Assembly: GCA_946533175.1 (NCBI GenBank)
Contig: CAMNBS010000001.1
Span: forward strand, 1-35,315
Reading direction: 5' to 3'
Origin: an uncultured Clostridia bacterium
Lineage (GTDB): Bacteria > Bacillota_I > Bacilli_A > RF39 > UBA660
DNA: 35,315 nt
Shown: piece by piece, positions 9,805-18,894 of the stretch
Position numbering within the stretch: position 1 is the stretch's first letter
How the letters are laid out: each line of letters starts with the position of its first letter
Made by a program: the position numbers and the translations under genes
The notes under the pieces: model-generated
Seen by the model: the letters and a program-made list of their open reading frames with translations, nothing else
Database searches by the model: none
Told to the model about the DNA's origin: nothing

Positions 9805-9813
9805 AATATCCCC

Positions 9814-10740
9814 CTATTCAGCTTCCTTTTTAGAAATAGATAAAACAAACTTATAAAAGTTAACACTAGTATAAATATTATCAATTGATACTGGTGGTGT
9901 TATAAAATATAATTTACCACTAATTAATCTAGTTAAAATATCTTTCAAAAAATCCTGATAATCAACTAAAAGATTAATAGTATTACTAGCTAATTCTTCT
10001 TGAATTTCTGGTGAAATAGAAGCTTTTAAGTATAAGTCAATTATTTCTCCAAAACTATTAACATAGTAATTAGCTAAATCAAAAACATCTGTATGTGAAA
10101 CATCAACCCAATCCCTAATAAAACGAGCTGTTTTTTGTAAGGTTGTAGCAAATTTATATTCATATCCAACAGCATAAATTGGTGAATATCCTTCCATTGC
10201 AATGATTCTTTCTAAATCTTGAATATAAGTATCTACTTCATCAAAAAGATAACTAAAGAAATCACTATAGGAAAAGGAAAATAATAAATTATTATCTAAT
10301 TTTTCCCGTATTTCATTACAAAACATTTTAAAATTTCGAGCTAAAACAAGAGCTTTTTCATTTAATTTTTGAATATTATTCATTGTTTCTTCATTAATTA
10401 TTTCACTAGTACCTATTTGAAATTGTAATTCTTTTTCAGTAAAAGCCGTATCAATATCAATACCAAACAATTTTTCAGTTTTTAATTCACAAGGAAGACT
10501 AAACTCCGTTACATATATTTGATTATCCAAAGCTTCTTTACTAACTCTTCCTCCTGTATAGCTAATTGCTTCCTTTCCTAACTCATCACATTTATTAGCA
10601 AAATCCTGGGCAATATTAATGTATTGATTATTATTTTTATAAAAAGAAAGCTCAATAGTTATACAAAACTGTCTTATACTTCGCAAATAATATAAATGAT
10701 CTCTTAATGATTGAATAAAAAATTCTTGATCTGTTAACAA
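9814..10740 (-). CDS. DUF2935-like helical protein (paralogue 1)
   Basis: DQEFFIQSLRDHLYYLRSIRQFCITIELSFYKNN...FIRDWVDVSHTDVFDLANYYVNSFGEIIDLYL. Confidence 0.6.
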   Translation of the reverse strand: MLTDQEFFIQSLRDHLYYLRSIRQFCITIELSFYKNNNQYINIAQDFANKCDELGKEAISYTGGRVSKEALDNQIYVTEFSLPCELKTEKLFGIDIDTAFTEKELQFQIGTSEIINEETMNNIQKLNEKALVLARNFKMFCNEIREKLDNNLLFSFSYSDFFSYLFDEVDTYIQDLERIIAMEGYSPIYAVGYEYKFATTLQKTARFIRDWVDVSHTDVFDLANYYVNSFGEIIDLYLKASISPEIQEELASNTINLLVDYQDFLKDILTRLISGKLYFITPPVSIDNIYTSVNFYKFVLSISKKEAE

Positions 10741-10797
10741 ACTTTATCACCAACCAATTATATGCAAAAAAAAGAACAAAAAGAACAAAAATTCTTT

Positions 10798-11727
10798 CTA
10801 TCCCATTACTTGACCACCATTAACATGCATTACTTGACCAGTCATATAGCTGGAATCACTACAAGCTAAAAAAACAAATGTTGGTGCTAGTTCATAAGGA
10901 TTAGCTCCCCTTGCCATAGCTGCATCTGATCCCAAAGATGGTATTTTTTCTTTAACCCAACAAGCTGGTTGTAATGGGGTCCAAAAAAAGCCTGGAGCAA
11001 TAGCATTAACTCGAATATTTTTTAAAGCTAAATTGCGGGCAAGAGACCTTGTAAAACCAATAATAGCTCCTTTGGTAGTAACATAATCAATTAACTGCGG
11101 ATCACCATAAAAAGTAGTAACACTAGATAAATTAATAATTGATGAGCCACTTTTCAAATAAGGTAAAACTTCTTTTGTTAAATAAAACATTCCATATATA
11201 TTTACTTTCATCGTCTTATCAAATTGTTCATCAGTAATACTATCAAGTTGATCTTGTTGATATTGAACACCAGCATTATTAACTAAAATATCAATTTGAT
11301 GATATTTATTAATAGTTTTTTGTACAACATCCTTACAAAATGAGTGAGAAGTAATATCTCCCCTAATTAATAAACAATCCCCACCCATTGTTTCAATATA
11401 ATTTTTAGTTTCCATAGCATCACGCTCTTCATTTAAATAAACAATGACAACCTTAGCTCCTTCTTTGACATAAGCAATCGAACAAGCTCTTCCTAGTCCT
11501 GAATCTCCTCCAGTAATAATAGCAACTTTATCCTTTAATTTATTATTACCACGATATTTTAAATTATCAAAAATTGGTAATGGAGTCATTGCATACTCCA
11601 TTCCTGGCTGAACATTTTGTGATTGTTCAGGAGCTAAAATATTATAGACGGTGCTTTTAACCCCTTTGTTGCCATAATACTTATAATAGTCATTACCAAA
11701 CTTATAATCATATTCCATTTTTATCAC
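10798..11727 (-). CDS. SDR family oxidoreductase (YhdF/general stress protein 39-like)
   Basis: AIITGGDSGLGRACSIAYVKEGAKVVIVY, LVNNAGVQY, Ser...YVTTKGAIIGFTRSLA (YxxxK), MTGQVMHVNGG. Confidence 0.93.
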   Translation of the reverse strand: MIKMEYDYKFGNDYYKYYGNKGVKSTVYNILAPEQSQNVQPGMEYAMTPLPIFDNLKYRGNNKLKDKVAIITGGDSGLGRACSIAYVKEGAKVVIVYLNEERDAMETKNYIETMGGDCLLIRGDITSHSFCKDVVQKTINKYHQIDILVNNAGVQYQQDQLDSITDEQFDKTMKVNIYGMFYLTKEVLPYLKSGSSIINLSSVTTFYGDPQLIDYVTTKGAIIGFTRSLARNLALKNIRVNAIAPGFFWTPLQPACWVKEKIPSLGSDAAMARGANPYELAPTFVFLACSDSSYMTGQVMHVNGGQVMG

Positions 11728-11760
11728 CTATCTAAGAATATGGTATAAGAAAAAAAATAT

Positions 11761-11798
11761 GCAAAAAGAAATAGTTTATTTTGAAACTATTTCTTTGC
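11761..11798 (-). terminator. Intrinsic terminator of the FNT channel gene
   Basis: Long stem GCAAAAAGAAATAGTTT...AAACTATTTCTTTGC followed on the minus strand by an ATATTTTTTTT tract. Confidence 0.7.
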
Positions 11799-11813
11799 AA
11801 CAACAAATTTTAT

Positions 11814-12437
11814 TTAATCTTTTAAACTAAACTTATTTCCTAAAGCCAATAGTATTGATCCAGTAGAATTACCAAGAACCATAATTAAAACATATAAAAC
11901 TGTTTTCCATGACCATAAGTTAGCTGCACTAAAATAAAACATATTTGCAACACAATGCTCAAATCCACATAAAATAAACACAGTTACACATAAAAATATT
12001 CCTAAATACTTCCCAAATCCATCTATTTTTTTATATAAATTAACAGCTAAATACATAAGAATTCCACAGAAAACAGAAAGAATAAAAATACTTAAAAGGT
12101 TATCGTCTAATTTCACCTGACAAATAACATTAGCTCGATCACGCAAAGTAGTTCCTATTCTTGATAAAAAGAATAAATATCCACAAGATACTGTTCCAAT
12201 AGCATTACCAATTAAGGTTAATAACAATTCAATTAAATATTTAGGCTTATTGTCAATAACATAACCAATTTTCCCTGTATATAAGTTATATCCATTCACG
12301 CATATCATAAATAATCCTATACTAAAGAGAAAAGCTCCCAATGCTTTATTATCCATCATCAAATAAATACAACCACCAATGCTTATCATTACTCCAGATA
12401 AAACACTTTTCAATATAATTTTCAAACTATTTTTCAT
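11814..12437 (-). CDS. Formate/nitrite transporter (FNT) family channel
   Basis: MKNSLKIILKSVLSGVMISIGGCIYLMM...GAFLFSIGLFMICVNGYNLYTGKIGY...CGFEHCVANMFYF: FNT motifs. Track start 12503 lies inside the upstream terminator, so an internal start (12437, or MVLD at about 12449) is preferred. Confidence 0.85.
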   Translation of the reverse strand: MKNSLKIILKSVLSGVMISIGGCIYLMMDNKALGAFLFSIGLFMICVNGYNLYTGKIGYVIDNKPKYLIELLLTLIGNAIGTVSCGYLFFLSRIGTTLRDRANVICQVKLDDNLLSIFILSVFCGILMYLAVNLYKKIDGFGKYLGIFLCVTVFILCGFEHCVANMFYFSAANLWSWKTVLYVLIMVLGNSTGSILLALGNKFSLKD

Positions 12438-12481
12438 ATCCAACACCATTCTAATAATAACATATAAAAATTCAAAAAAAA

Positions 12482-12509
12482 AGAGTATTGACATCTTTTG
12501 CAATACTCT
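12482..12509 (-). terminator. Intrinsic terminator overlapping the stop codon of the 156 aa ORF
   Basis: Stem AGAGTATTG/CAATACTCT, followed by T9 on the minus strand; the TAG stop (12508-12510) lies at the stem base. Confidence 0.75.
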
Positions 12510-12978
12510 ATTTTACTTTTTGTAATTTTTTACACTTATAGGCAAAATCGTTATATCCCTCATATGGCTCTTCATAAGGATTAATTGGCGTTAAATCATG
12601 GACATAAGCATCAAACTCAACTGCCCTATCACGTGCCAATTCCTCAATTGTTGAAGCACTAAAAGTCATATTAACATCATCATTAAAAACGCAAGAACGA
12701 ATAACTCGTTTAATTAGGTTTAATTGATCAACAGATAAACCGTCAATAATTTGAAAAAACTCTTCAGTATCAATCTCCTCATATTGAGCATGTGGTATCA
12801 TTCTCCATGTGAACAACTCAAAAAATTGACCATCCCTTATTACCCCAATAACAATACAGCCATTCTCAGTTAAAAATGAATCTGCACCAATTTTTCGAAA
12901 ACCTCGAACAAGTGGTCTAAATACCAAATCATCCTTTCTCTCGTATTTTTCTTTGACAATAATTTTACCAAAAACCAT
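12508..12978 (-). CDS. Hypothetical protein (156 aa)
   Basis: Intact ORF with its own terminator; no family recognised. Confidence 0.6.
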   Translation of the reverse strand: MVFGKIIVKEKYERKDDLVFRPLVRGFRKIGADSFLTENGCIVIGVIRDGQFFELFTWRMIPHAQYEEIDTEEFFQIIDGLSVDQLNLIKRVIRSCVFNDDVNMTFSASTIEELARDRAVEFDAYVHDLTPINPYEEPYEGYNDFAYKCKKLQKVK

Positions 12979-12996
12979 TTTTTACTCCCCTACAAA

Positions 12997-13224
12997 TTAT
13001 TTTGTCTTCTTTTCTTCGATTACTTCTGCCTCTTTTACAGTATTATCAGCGGTGTTTCTTTTTTTTCTTGTAACACTATCATACACTAAATAAACCAAAA
13101 GTGCAACAATAATAAATGGTAACAAATAAATAATAAAACGAACAGCAACAACAATTAAAGCTACAAATATTAATAAAACTAGCAATGACTTAACATCATC
13201 TCGACTAAATTTATTCAAAATCAC
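12997..13224 (-). CDS. Small membrane protein (75 aa)
   Basis: Two adjacent hydrophobic stretches (LLVLLIFVALIVVAVRFIIYLLPFIIVALLVYLVYDSV) then a charged tail. Confidence 0.6.
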   Translation of the reverse strand: MILNKFSRDDVKSLLVLLIFVALIVVAVRFIIYLLPFIIVALLVYLVYDSVTRKKRNTADNTVKEAEVIEEKKTK

Positions 13225-13269
13225 ATCACCTGAAGTTATTATATCATAAATATTTTAAAACACCTAATA

Positions 13270-13797
13270 TTATTTTTTAATACCATAAGAATTATTTTCA
13301 GGATCACGAAAAAAATCAATTTTAAGAGGATGATAAGTAAAATAGGTTAATATAATCATTATTATTAAAAGAGAAATTCCACTAATTAGATTTAATTTTT
13401 TATTATTATCCATACTAATTATTAAATAATATAAATATTGACTCATAATAATTGTAATAAAATATATTAATAAAGTCATCCACATAATCGCCCCATATTC
13501 ATAGTAGAAAGGTAAATATATTAAATAGAAAAGAATAATATTAAAAATAGTACTAACCATTAAACCAAAAAGAAAATTATGAATTATAAAATCTTTTCTT
13601 TTGAAATAAAAATATAAAATAATACTTGAAATAATGGGACTTAAAAAAATCAATTTCATATGTTCATATAAGCTTTCATTAACTGGAAAAACAGTTGTTA
13701 AAACACAAGGAAACCATTCATACATTCCATGAACTATAAAACCGATTATAAAAGTTAAAAATATATTTATAACAATAAATTTCTTTCTTTTATCCAT
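13270..13797 (-). CDS. DUF6512-like multi-pass membrane protein
   Basis: Start at MDKRKKF (13797). IIGFIVHGMYEWFPCVLTTVFPVNESLYEHMKLIFLSPI resembles the DUF6512 PVNES.WEH.K motif. Confidence 0.65.
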   Translation of the reverse strand: MDKRKKFIVINIFLTFIIGFIVHGMYEWFPCVLTTVFPVNESLYEHMKLIFLSPIISSIILYFYFKRKDFIIHNFLFGLMVSTIFNIILFYLIYLPFYYEYGAIMWMTLLIYFITIIMSQYLYYLIISMDNNKKLNLISGISLLIIMIILTYFTYHPLKIDFFRDPENNSYGIKK

Positions 13798-13801
13798 AAT
13801 A

Positions 13802-13840
13802 AAAATCACCATTATTATTTTATCCAATAATGGTGATTTT
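13802..13840 (-). terminator. Hairpin serving as terminator of the ATPase gene and carrying the SD of the DUF6512-like gene
   Basis: 15-bp perfect stem AAAATCACCATTATT/AATAATGGTGATTTT, 9-nt loop; GGTGA lies in the 3' arm just before ATGGAT. Confidence 0.65.
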
Positions 13841-13843
13841 ATT

Positions 13844-15115
13844 CTACAAATTATTTAAACAACAAAGAGCATAAATTGGAATTAAACGAATTCCTTTTTT
13901 ACTACTAAAATTATCTTCAGTTAGTCTAATGCATTCAGTAATATTAAATTTTTGAGCAAACATCGACATGGCTTTAGCTTTAGTCATTTTCATATCAACA
14001 ACCTCAATTGGAACAATTTTCCCTGATCTTGTTTGTATAACAAATTGTATTTCAGCTTTTCCTTCCGTCTGATAATAATATAATGCATATCCTTGTTTAA
14101 CAAGTGTATTAGCTACATCATTTTCAACCAAACTACGCCTTATATCTAAATCCGTAGCAAATTGTGATTGATTAACAAAAAGAAGGGAATACAAAAGACC
14201 TACATCATTAAAATATAATTTAAAACTTTCACTATCTTTAACACTTAATAATGGACTGATAACATTAGTAATACGATAACTACGATTTAAAATACCATTA
14301 GTAACCATATTTTGAATACTACTATCATATTCCTTACTTCTAGCTCCTTTACGCATTAAAACATATTGAAATTTCTTATTATTTTTAATTAATTGACTTG
14401 GTAAAAAGCGAATTATCTCATCACACTTTGCAAAATCCGTTCCTGTTCCATAATAAGCATATTCACCTTTATATACATCAACAATTTTCTTTTTAATAGT
14501 TTCAATTTCAAAATATGATGCCCCAGTTAGTTTCGCATTAACTACTTCCGGAAAACCACCTGTTTGAAGAAACTCATAATAAGCATCCAAAGCCATTTGA
14601 TGAAAAGGCATCGGAGCACTTGTTTCATAACTATCTTTAATAAAATCAATTAACTGAATTTTATCTGTATTACTTAAATATTCAAAAAAATCCATATTAT
14701 ACATTGGTCGATAATAGAACTCTTCAACACGAGCACTATTTACTAGAATTCGACTACTACTAATCATGACTACTTGATAAGGGTTATTATTACTGCCAAA
14801 GATTTTTAAAGACTTAATCATTTTTTCATCACAAATATTATCAAAAATAATTAATGTATCATCAGGAAAAATAGTTACCCCACCCATTAATGATAATTTC
14901 ACTACTAATTTATCAAGATTTTTTTCTTTTAATAATAAATCCAATAGATCACTGTTATTCTCTGTATTAAAATAAGCAACATTCTTATAGAATTTCTTTC
15001 CAAATTCTAAAACTGAATATGTCTTTCCAACTTGCCTAGCGCCATATAAGAAAAAGGGTTTGTTTAGGCTATCTCGTTTCCATTTAAGTAAATCGTTATT
15101 GATTTTTCGTTCCAT
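13844..15115 (-). CDS. ATP-binding protein, AAA + DUF4143 (COG1373-like)
   Basis: FFLYGARQVGKTYSVLEFGK Walker A, TLIIFDNI, C-terminal FKLYFNDVGLLYSLL...VENDVANTLVKQGYALYYYQTEGKAEIQFVI (nuclease-like core of DUF4143 proteins). Confidence 0.85.
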   Translation of the reverse strand: MERKINNDLLKWKRDSLNKPFFLYGARQVGKTYSVLEFGKKFYKNVAYFNTENNSDLLDLLLKEKNLDKLVVKLSLMGGVTIFPDDTLIIFDNICDEKMIKSLKIFGSNNNPYQVVMISSSRILVNSARVEEFYYRPMYNMDFFEYLSNTDKIQLIDFIKDSYETSAPMPFHQMALDAYYEFLQTGGFPEVVNAKLTGASYFEIETIKKKIVDVYKGEYAYYGTGTDFAKCDEIIRFLPSQLIKNNKKFQYVLMRKGARSKEYDSSIQNMVTNGILNRSYRITNVISPLLSVKDSESFKLYFNDVGLLYSLLFVNQSQFATDLDIRRSLVENDVANTLVKQGYALYYYQTEGKAEIQFVIQTRSGKIVPIEVVDMKMTKAKAMSMFAQKFNITECIRLTEDNFSSKKGIRLIPIYALCCLNNL

Positions 15116-15138
15116 ATTTTGATTATCACCTACACTTA

Positions 15139-15155
15139 TTATACTTAAAGTATAA
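15139..15155. promoter_or_regulatory. Palindrome overlapping the probable promoter of the DUF4143 ATPase gene
   Basis: TTATACTTAAAGTATAA is self-complementary around one base; the minus strand reads TTGACT-18-TATACT and also contains TATAAT. Confidence 0.35.
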
Positions 15156-15199
15156 GTCCTTTTTCTTATAAAGTCAATCCCATTACATTATTTTACAAA

Positions 15200-16573
15200 T
15201 TAATAATCACAGTTTCCTGGAGTTCTTGGATATGGTATTACATCACGAATATTTTCAACACCAGTTAAATATATAAGTAGACGTTCAAATCCCATTCCGA
15301 AGCCGGAATGAACACAACCTCCAAAACGACGAAGATTTAAATACCAATCTAATCCATTTTTTTCCATGCCTAATTCTTCCATACGATGAACTAATTTGTC
15401 ATAATCTTCTTCTCTTTGACTTCCACCCATTAATTCACCAGCTCCTGGTACCTCTAAATCAACAGCAGCTACTGTTTCGCCATCACTATTTTGTTTCATA
15501 TAAAAGGCTTTAATATCCTTTGGCCAATCCTTAATAAATACTGGTCCATTAAAATATTCCGTAATATACTTTTCATGTTCCTTAGCAATATCTTCGCCAT
15601 ATTCCGGAGTAAATTCCCATTTAACTTTTGCTTCTTTAAGAATCTTTATAACATCATGATGGCTTATTCTTGTAAATTTACTAGTTAATAATTTGTGTAA
15701 TTTATCTAATAATCCTTTTTCTACGAAAGAATCAAAGAAAGACATTTCATCTGGACATTTATCTAAAACATATTGAACGATATACTTAAGCATATCTTCC
15801 ATAATATCCATATCTGCTTCTAAATCACAAAAGGCGATTTCTGGTTCAATCATCCAAAATTCACTAGCATGCGTTTTCGTATTAGAATTTTCAGCTCGAA
15901 AAGTTGGGCCAAAAGTATAAGTTTTTTTATAAGCCATAGCAAAAGTTTCTGCTTCCAACTGGCCAGATACAGTAAGTCCTGCTGTTTTACCAAAAAAATC
16001 TTTAGAATAATCTACTTCTCCACTTTTTGCGATACGTTTCAAATCAAGAGTTGTTACTTGAAACATTTGACCAGCTCCCTCACAATCACTAGCTGTAATT
16101 AAAGGGGCGTGAAAATAAATATACCCTTTTTCTTGAAAATATGTATGAATAGCCATAGCAGCTACACTACGTACACGAAATACAGCTTGAAATAAATTAG
16201 TTCGTGGACGAAGATAAGCTTCATCTCGTAAAAACTCACGCGTATGTCTTTTTGGTTGAATAGGATAATCATCTGGACAATCTCCTAATAACTTAATGCT
16301 TTGAACATTAACTTCATAATCTTGACCAGATCCTTCTGATTTAATTACTGTACCAACTACTTCAATACTAGAACCAATTTTTAATTTAGTTATTTCTTCA
16401 AAATTAGTTAAATCATTATGATAAACTAGTTGAACATGCTTAAAACAAGTTCCATCAGAAAAATCAATAAAGCCAAATTCTTTTTGTTTACGATGATTTC
16501 GAATCCATCCAGTTAAAGTTACCTCCTTATTAATTAATTTGTCAATTTTTTGATATAAATCTTTTACATCCAT
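15200..16573 (-). CDS. asnS: Asparagine--tRNA ligase
   Basis: Start MDVKDLYQK (SD AAAGGAGG). Class II motifs FRAENSNTKTHASEFWMIEPE, GFGMGFERLLIYLTG; C-terminal NIRDVIPYPRTPGNCDY is typical of AsnS. Confidence 0.96.
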   Translation of the reverse strand: MDVKDLYQKIDKLINKEVTLTGWIRNHRKQKEFGFIDFSDGTCFKHVQLVYHNDLTNFEEITKLKIGSSIEVVGTVIKSEGSGQDYEVNVQSIKLLGDCPDDYPIQPKRHTREFLRDEAYLRPRTNLFQAVFRVRSVAAMAIHTYFQEKGYIYFHAPLITASDCEGAGQMFQVTTLDLKRIAKSGEVDYSKDFFGKTAGLTVSGQLEAETFAMAYKKTYTFGPTFRAENSNTKTHASEFWMIEPEIAFCDLEADMDIMEDMLKYIVQYVLDKCPDEMSFFDSFVEKGLLDKLHKLLTSKFTRISHHDVIKILKEAKVKWEFTPEYGEDIAKEHEKYITEYFNGPVFIKDWPKDIKAFYMKQNSDGETVAAVDLEVPGAGELMGGSQREEDYDKLVHRMEELGMEKNGLDWYLNLRRFGGCVHSGFGMGFERLLIYLTGVENIRDVIPYPRTPGNCDY

Positions 16574-16591
16574 ATATCCTCCTTTATATGT

Positions 16592-16627
16592 AAAAAGAGT
16601 CATTATCCACAAGGGACGAATGACTCT
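16592..16627 (-). terminator. T-box terminator hairpin upstream of asnS
   Basis: Minus strand AGAGTCATTCGTCCCTTGTGGATAATGACTCTTTTT. Confidence 0.85.
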
Positions 16628-16845
16628 AAATTCGCGGTACCACCCTAATTATTACATTAGTAATCTCTCTATCGGTCTATTAACCTGAGTTTATATAACG
16701 GTAAACATCCGGCCAGTCTACTTTATTCAACAAAGCTCTCCAAAGTGTTATTCATATTAATATTTCTCTGTTAGCTCCCACCAACTCTAACTCGCTTATA
16801 AGTCTATTAATATTACTTCTCTTCATCAAAGATTTCTTAACTATA
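16600..16845 (-). promoter_or_regulatory. T-box riboswitch leader (predicted Asn-specific)
   Basis: Canonical T-box sequence AGGGTGGTACCGCG at 16646-16633 (minus), competing terminator, upstream GAAGAGAAGTA and GGGAGCTAAC-type stem I elements; candidate AAC specifier at 16749-16747. Confidence 0.92.
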
Positions 16846-17109
16846 TTTTATGTAGATATTATTATTTTGTCAACAATTTTTTTATTTATTCCTTTATTTA
16901 AACCAATCAAACATTGTTTCGCCAACAATAAATAATAATAATAAAAAAGAAAATAAAACGAGCGAATTAAAATATATAATCTACAAATAAGGCATTCATT
17001 ATCATTACTATTACGAAATCTTGTCAATTCTTTTAGAATAAAGTGTTATTATACGTAATAAAATTGTAATTTTTTACCAATAATGTTATTATTAAATAGA
17101 GGTAATATA

Positions 17110-18882
17110 ATGAATGAATTAAATGTATGGGAAAGTTCTAATCGATATAAAGACATTTCTATTGAAGATTTTTTACAAAAGATTAAAAATGGAGAAATAA
17201 AAGATTTATATATTGGAAGAAAATTTACTCCTGGTGATCAAATAACTAATATGTTAGAAAAATCCAATAATAAAATAATAAATTATACAAGTGATCAGCA
17301 CCCTATTACTTTTCCCATCAATCCAATCTTTGGATATCCTTCCATTAGTATTGAATATTTTAAAAAATACGAAAAAGAAATAAAAGAAGCTTTTCTTTAT
17401 TCATATGAACATACAAGCGATAAGTATTATGCTATATATGATTTTACTTTTTCTCAAGAATTATTAGATAAACTTTTAGAAATTGAAAATGTTACACTAT
17501 CTTTTTATAATGTTAAATTAACTCCCCAACAATTAAAACAAATAAAAGATAAACATATTGATGCAACATTAGATAGAAAACAAATATCTAGTAGATATAT
17601 ATTTGGATATACGACTTTTATGGAAGCAAAAACGCAAAAAAGATTTTATCTATCCAAAAACGATCTAGAAGTGTGTAATATTGATGATTTTATATACTTT
17701 AATCCAGAAGCTGTTTTTTCATTACATGAATATAACTATGCCAATGAAGAAGAATATTTAGAAAAGACATTTACCTTTATGGAAAAACTAGATCAATTAA
17801 ACAAAAATTTTGGATTTAATATCAAAATAGAAAAAAGAAGCACTTTAAAAAAATTTCTTCAAAAATATCACTTTAAAAATGTATATATAAATCATATTAC
17901 CAACGATTTATACGATTATCCTTACCAAGAATATATGGAAGAAGAAAAAATATTAGATTCATTAGTAGAACCGATACTAAAAGCTAATTTAAGTCCTATG
18001 GAACGATTTATAGCTGTTTATAATATTGTTAAAAACTTTAAACCATATAAAGAAAACCCTAATGATGTAAATCAATCAAGATTTTTAAGATACATTCTAC
18101 ATAATGATTTTATGGTATGCGTTGGTTATGCTAAATTATTAGAGTGTCTCCTTGAACGTGTGGGCATTAATGCTAATGGAATAGGGGTCATGACTGATGT
18201 CTCATATGATGAAGGATTTGATCAAGATAAACCAGAAGAAAAACCTGTTGATTTACGAGGACACGCTCGAGTAATCGTTAGTCTTGATGACGATAAATAT
18301 AACATTCATGGACTATTTATGTCTGATCCAACATGGGATAATGGTTTAGATAAAGATTATTTAAACTATTCCTTAATGACGTTCGATAATATGACTGTTG
18401 ACAGTAGAATGTTTTCTTTTTCAATCATAGATCCTTTATTAAGTTTTCATTCATTTAAAGAGTTTGTACGACAAGTTAATTTCATTTTAAAAAGAACTAT
18501 CGATGTGGAAACCAAAAGAGAAGAAAGAAGTAATATATCATATCCAAAAATAGTGTTAGATGTTTATCGTATTGTATGTAAAGGCATATTACACAATATT
18601 CGATGTGACATTAAAAATTCCTATTTCCAAGATTTATTAAAAAAATGTCAAACGGAACAAGACTATCAAGATTTTTTAACTGAATTAGGGCATTATCTTT
18701 TAGAAAGAATTAATCAACCAATCAGTAGAGATGTCTTATTTCAAGTAAATGATAATATAAGAAAAAGAATAAATAATTGGGATACTACAACTGCTAAAAT
18801 GGATACTGAAAATAGAGATTTAGCGAAGTTTCCATATGAAGTACCTAAAGATGATGAACATATGATTATTCCAAGAAGATAG
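17110..18882 (+). CDS. Transglutaminase-like domain protein
   Basis: SD AGAGGTAATATA before ATG 17110 (track start 17083). Candidate triad in order: Cys in NDFMVCVGYAKLLECLLERVGI, His in LRGHARVIVSL, Asp in LFMSDPTWDN. Confidence 0.75.
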   Translation: MNELNVWESSNRYKDISIEDFLQKIKNGEIKDLYIGRKFTPGDQITNMLEKSNNKIINYTSDQHPITFPINPIFGYPSISIEYFKKYEKEIKEAFLYSYEHTSDKYYAIYDFTFSQELLDKLLEIENVTLSFYNVKLTPQQLKQIKDKHIDATLDRKQISSRYIFGYTTFMEAKTQKRFYLSKNDLEVCNIDDFIYFNPEAVFSLHEYNYANEEEYLEKTFTFMEKLDQLNKNFGFNIKIEKRSTLKKFLQKYHFKNVYINHITNDLYDYPYQEYMEEEKILDSLVEPILKANLSPMERFIAVYNIVKNFKPYKENPNDVNQSRFLRYILHNDFMVCVGYAKLLECLLERVGINANGIGVMTDVSYDEGFDQDKPEEKPVDLRGHARVIVSLDDDKYNIHGLFMSDPTWDNGLDKDYLNYSLMTFDNMTVDSRMFSFSIIDPLLSFHSFKEFVRQVNFILKRTIDVETKREERSNISYPKIVLDVYRIVCKGILHNIRCDIKNSYFQDLLKKCQTEQDYQDFLTELGHYLLERINQPISRDVLFQVNDNIRKRINNWDTTTAKMDTENRDLAKFPYEVPKDDEHMIIPRR

Positions 18883-18894
18883 AAAGGAAAACTT

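Noticed and set aside
15491-16102. Two plus-strand ORFs (15491-15688, 15869-16102)
   Set aside because: Antisense to asnS.
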